Below are positions 60,741 through 64,000 of a DNA stretch of 64,000 nucleotides, one piece after another. Position numbers and translations under genes: made by a program. The notes under the pieces are model-generated. The model was not told where the DNA came from. It searched no databases and saw only the letters and a program-made list of their open reading frames with translations. Origin of the DNA: Aquatica leii (lineage: Eukaryota; Arthropoda; Insecta; Coleoptera; Lampyridae); NCBI GenBank assembly GCA_035610365.1, contig CM069438.1, forward strand, positions 35,874,737 through 35,938,736, written 5' to 3'. Positions within the stretch are counted from its first letter, which is position 1. Every line of letters begins with the position of its first letter.

Positions 60741-61428
60741 GATTGATAGAATACGAAAGGATACAAAGGTCCCCCCTCCCCAGTAAAATTACAAAATCGA
60801 TTGCGTACCCTCTACGTACAACAACAAAAGTACACATTTTTTTGGCGGGTCATAAAAAGGTTGCTGAATTATTTTTGCCCGCGACGGAGCTTATAATATG
60901 ACGAAGGTTTCAAAAGTTTTAAATTTTTTTCGAAACGATCTTTTTACGCGCGTCCGTAAAGTTGTCCCTTTTTGATAATAAATTCTATTCGATTTATCCT
61001 TAAAAATGTAATTACGAGGGCACGTTGATAAATTTACCGCTGTGACATTTATAGGATATGAAACTAATTGAATTTGTTTGAACGTTTGCAAAGAAAAAGT
61101 TTTGAACGCTTTGTATAAGAAAAAAATGTCTTACTAATTAAAATAATTATAGTTATAAAACAATTAAAAAACCGATGAGTACACAAATTATTAGAGAGAA
61201 TAAAGAATGAGAATAAAAACAATGTTGTATACCAAATCAACTGCATTCATTGCAGCAAATGTTACATAGGTCAAACAAAACAAATAATTAAAATTTACAG
61301 ATTACTTAAGCAATCTACTCTAAAATTTTTCAAATCGGTTAAAACAAATAATAATAAGTAAAATAATTTAATAAGATAATCCATAGAAAATACTTTGAAT
61401 ATATTCAATACTTTTTTAAAAGCCTCGT
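60741..61428 (+). repeat. Direct duplication, copy 1, containing a GIY-YIG scrap
   Basis: This copy is almost identical to 62055-62748. It begins GATTGATAGAATA, runs through ACAAAGGTCCCCCCTCCCCA and CTTTTTACGCGCGTCCGTAA, and ends near CTTTTTTAAAAGCCTCG. At about 61222-61280 the plus strand encodes NNVVYQINCIHCSKCYIGQT, the start of a Penelope-like GIY-YIG domain; the upstream ~480 bp are non-coding and not recognised. Confidence 0.85.
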
Positions 61429-61539
61429 CTAAGAAACAATAATTAATTAGATAAAACAAATCAGTCAATCAAAGCTACCCAACTTAACAGTCACGTTGTG
61501 CTTAAAAACTTGTAATTAAGAACTACACTATTCAAGATT

Positions 61540-61925
61540 CGGGTATCGTTGTGTTTTGCTTCGACGTTTCGCTGTCCATGCTGCTAGCTTTTTCAGAATC
61601 TGCTATCAGACTGATTCTCTCTGTAGTTGTTCCTCCTTATATACGTGTTCCGTAATTGCTGATTTTAGCATGTACACAAGCACGGAAATAAAGTCGACTT
61701 TAAAAAGTCAGAAGTATTAACAGCCACAATAAATCATCATCGAAGGATTATCAGAAAAACCATGGAGATAAAAAAAGCAGTCCAATTTCAACCGTGACGA
61801 CGGCTACAAACTTAGCAACACCTAAAAAAAATTGTTATGCAGTTCAGTCTAATAGCAGCTCTTGAAGACGCTGGCAGCATAGACAACAAAACGTCGAACT
61901 ATATGGCAAAACCCAAAAAAAGGTA
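61540..61925 (+). mobile_element. Two Penelope-like 3' ends in opposite directions
   Basis: On the plus strand about 61680-61915 reads NKVDFKKSEVLTATINHHRR, IIRKTMEIKKAVQF and, after stops, LEDAGSIDNKTSNYMAK, which is the C-terminal region. On the minus strand about 61665-61545 reads AISNYGTRI*GGTTTERISL in broken frames, then LIADSEKASSMDSETSKQNT, another copy of the same terminal part. They face away from each other. Both are 5'-truncated. Confidence 0.65.
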
Positions 61926-62054
61926 GTACACTAAAATTTTCTATTGTAAAGGAAGTGGAAGTACGCGACGACGTTTTGCTTAATTTTACAGAGTAATTGA
62001 AACCCATTATGACATCTCACTACTAAGCTTGACGTTAAGACTACGGGTAGATTT

Positions 62055-62748
62055 GATTGATAGAATAGATAAAATACGAAAGGATACAAAGGTCCCCCCT
62101 CCCCAGTAAAATTACAAAATCGATTGCGTACCCTCTACGTAGAACAACAAACGTACACATTTTTTTGGCGGGTCATAAAAAGGTTGCTGAATTATTTTTG
62201 CTCGCGACGAAGCTTATAATATGACGAAGGTTTCAAAAGTTTTAAAAATTTTTTTCGTAACGATCTTTTTACGCGCGTCCGTAAAGTTGTCCCTTTTTGA
62301 TAATAAATTCTATTCGATTTATCCTTAAAAATGTAATTACGAGGGCACGTTGATAAATTTACCGCTGTGACATTTATAGGATATGAAACTAATTGAATTT
62401 GTTTGAACGTTTGTAAAGAAAAAGTTTTGAACGCTTTGTATAAAAAAAATGTCTTACTAATTCAAATAATTGTAGTTATAAAACAATTAAAAAACCGATG
62501 AGTACACAAATTATTAGAGAGAATAAAGAATGAGAATAAAAACAATGTTGTATACCAAATCAAGTGCATTCATTGCAGCAAATGTTACATAGGTCAAACA
62601 AAACAAATAATTAAAATTTACAGATTACTTAAGTAATCTACTCTAAAATTTTGCAAATCGGTTTAAACAAATAATAAATAAATAAAATTAAATAAGTTAA
62701 TCCATAAATGATACTTTGAGTATCTTGAATACTTTTTTAAACGTCTCG
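62055..62748 (+). repeat. Direct duplication, copy 2, containing a GIY-YIG scrap
   Basis: This is the counterpart of 60741-61428, with an 11-base insertion near its start and a few substitutions and short length changes in A or T runs. The GIY-YIG reading is retained at about 62545-62605. Confidence 0.85.
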
Positions 62749-63067
62749 GGTCCTACACAGCTACTCCGCCACAAACTCGTCAAACTTTTATGCATTTAAA
62801 CATATTTTAGTCGTTGTCGTGACCACACCATCCGGCATTTCTCAAAATCAAGTTCCGCTTCCAGACACGTTTTTCTAAAAACGTTATTGACCTAGCCTAG
62901 CGTTAATACGAGAACGGATTGAGAAGATCAGACTAGGGTTAGACACGATTTCTCTATCGTCTTCATCTTGAGTTAGCTGATGATTATAATCTTTTTGACA
63001 ACATTACTTACCATTAGCCTAGGACCACTCTACGATTTACCACTAAACTTCATCTCAAAAAGTTTCA

Positions 63068-63300
63068 ATTGTTGGAATCCAAGAATCACAAAGATTCTTC
63101 TATTATCTACTTTGACTCTCATTTCAGAACAGGAATTGGTACTATCCAAAAGGTTGAATTTTGCTGCAGCATTCCTAAAGAAAACATTTTATGTGCTGTT
63201 GGGTCTTCTATAAGACATCTTTCTCGTCACATCTCATATCCCATTCGTATTTACACTAGAAAAATTCTTGAATCATTTAAAGTTTTCAAGGCAAAGATTT
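63068..63300 (+). pseudogene. Penelope-like N-terminal scrap
   Basis: The plus strand reads HFRTGIGTIQKVEFCCSIPK followed by ENILCAVGSSIRHLSRHISY and RIYTRKILESFKVFKAKI. This corresponds to the block FAPKTVPKEIIISAEKT and what follows in the second cluster. It is short but open. Confidence 0.55.
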
Positions 63301-63439
63301 GAATTTGGTTGGTGTTATTTATTAGTGTTTATCATCCACATACTTCTCAACGTTCTTGTGACCGACGCACTTTTAGGTCTTTCTGTTTGTCGCAAACCCA
63401 TTCTACTGGCGGTTAGACAACCATGCAGACGTCGGCCCG

Positions 63440-63660
63440 CAAAGACAAGTTTCAGTGCGTTAGTTAAATTTTGAGCCGTCAGACGGCGCAGCTTGGTTCA
63501 ACTTTAGTCGGTCACGGCCATTTTGTTCTTGTACTTCAACTACGTTCCATGCACCTAGCATGAGGACGCATAAGGATGGGTAAGGGATACAATTTCTCGT
63601 CATCTGTCTTACGGATACTTTCTTTTTAGCAAATCCTTTTCGTCAAGCATTGTAATTGAA
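63440..63660 (-). repeat. Partial third copy of the large tandem unit
   Basis: The minus strand matches 36720-36900 and 32945-32995 plus 34014-34110: AAATTGTATCCCTTACC, the TTATGCGTC(C)TCATGCTAG block and the GCTGCGCCGTCTGACGGCTC block. Confidence 0.6.
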
Positions 63661-64000
63661 GATTACGACGGAAAAATTTATCGAATCACCTAAACAAAGA
63701 TCGTATTGTAGGTTAGTATCTGCGCGTTTACACGTGGTTGCGATTTGCAATCTACCTCTTGGTTTTCTTTGTAGCTCCTGTTTATCTCCGGTTCATATGT
63801 GCTGTTTATCTCTCTGGTGGATATTTGCTGTTTGTATCTTCTGATTAGGTCTGTTGTTTGTATCTTATGGTGATGTCTTCTGTGTACCTCCAAAATGTTC
63901 AAAATAAAACGCTCTATTTCGTATGCGCTTATTAAAAATTTTATTTAGATTTTAAGCTCACTAATTTAATGACACCAAAATTTTCTATTGTAAAGGAAGT
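63661..64000. other. Pyrimidine-rich degenerate repeats and a duplicated border word
   Basis: Positions 63740-63880 contain loosely repeated words such as GCTGTTTATCTCTC, GCTGTTTGTATCTTCTG and TGTTGTTTGTATCTTATG. The last 24 bases (AAAATTTTCTATTGTAAAGG and on) repeat 61933-61956, so a duplicated block may continue past the window. Confidence 0.4.

Noticed and set aside
1-64000. CRISPR array, operon, prophage or other prokaryotic system
   Set aside because: No regularly spaced identical repeats, no ribosome-binding sites and no long open frames. Splice sites and eukaryotic transposons dominate.

Overview
The window looks like nuclear DNA of an insect: it is AT-rich and intron-like, with no operons and no long intact genes. 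One piece of host protein-coding sequence is recognisable. It is the signal-peptide and first-immunoglobulin exon of a kirre/roughest (irregular chiasm C) type adhesion gene, on the minus strand at 15652-15907, with a clear 3' splice site before it and a 5' splice site after it. A beetle or related insect is plausible, but the sequence does not settle this.

Almost everything else that can be explained is transposable-element sequence. From left to right: (1) 1-3600 holds an unidentified element fragment, a rearranged plus-strand LTR element (partial LTR, poly-G polypurine tract, complete LTR at 1979-3134), and a minus-strand LTR element marked by an 18-nt tRNA-Lys-type primer-binding site. 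(2) 7.4-13.7 kb holds long non-coding repeat modules, one with a recurring TATA-plus-splice-donor segment, and a decayed mauritiana-type mariner. (3) 15.6-21.9 kb is the host exon and its mostly unique upstream flank. (4) 21.9-28.5 kb is a cluster of broken Penelope-like elements (PLEs) mixed with a second repeat. (5) 30.6-38.2 kb holds a solo LTR with a 4-bp target duplication and a pair of ~2.5-kb tandem units, one split by a non-LTR retrotransposon with a 9-bp target duplication. (6) 39.4-45.4 kb holds another long repeat and two tandem PLEs, one split by a second solo LTR. (7) 45.4-48.5 kb is mainly unique. (8) 48.5-50.9 kb is a head-to-head PLE pair. (9) 53.3-56.0 kb holds two R1-like LINE relics in a row. 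(10) 57.3-64 kb holds further repeats, PLE scraps and a near-identical ~0.69-kb direct duplication.

No transposon open reading frame seen here looks functional. Stops and frameshifts are common, and catalytic residues are lost (mariner third Asp to Gly; RT boxes FAND, FADN and YEDD). Several insertions can be ordered in time because an unoccupied sibling copy lies in the same window. I found no complete new biological system. The best-supported unusual items are the LTR family with TGTTAC/GTAACA ends, the recurring promoter-and-donor module, and the nested insertion history. Repeat edges were judged by eye and are approximate unless a target duplication fixes them.
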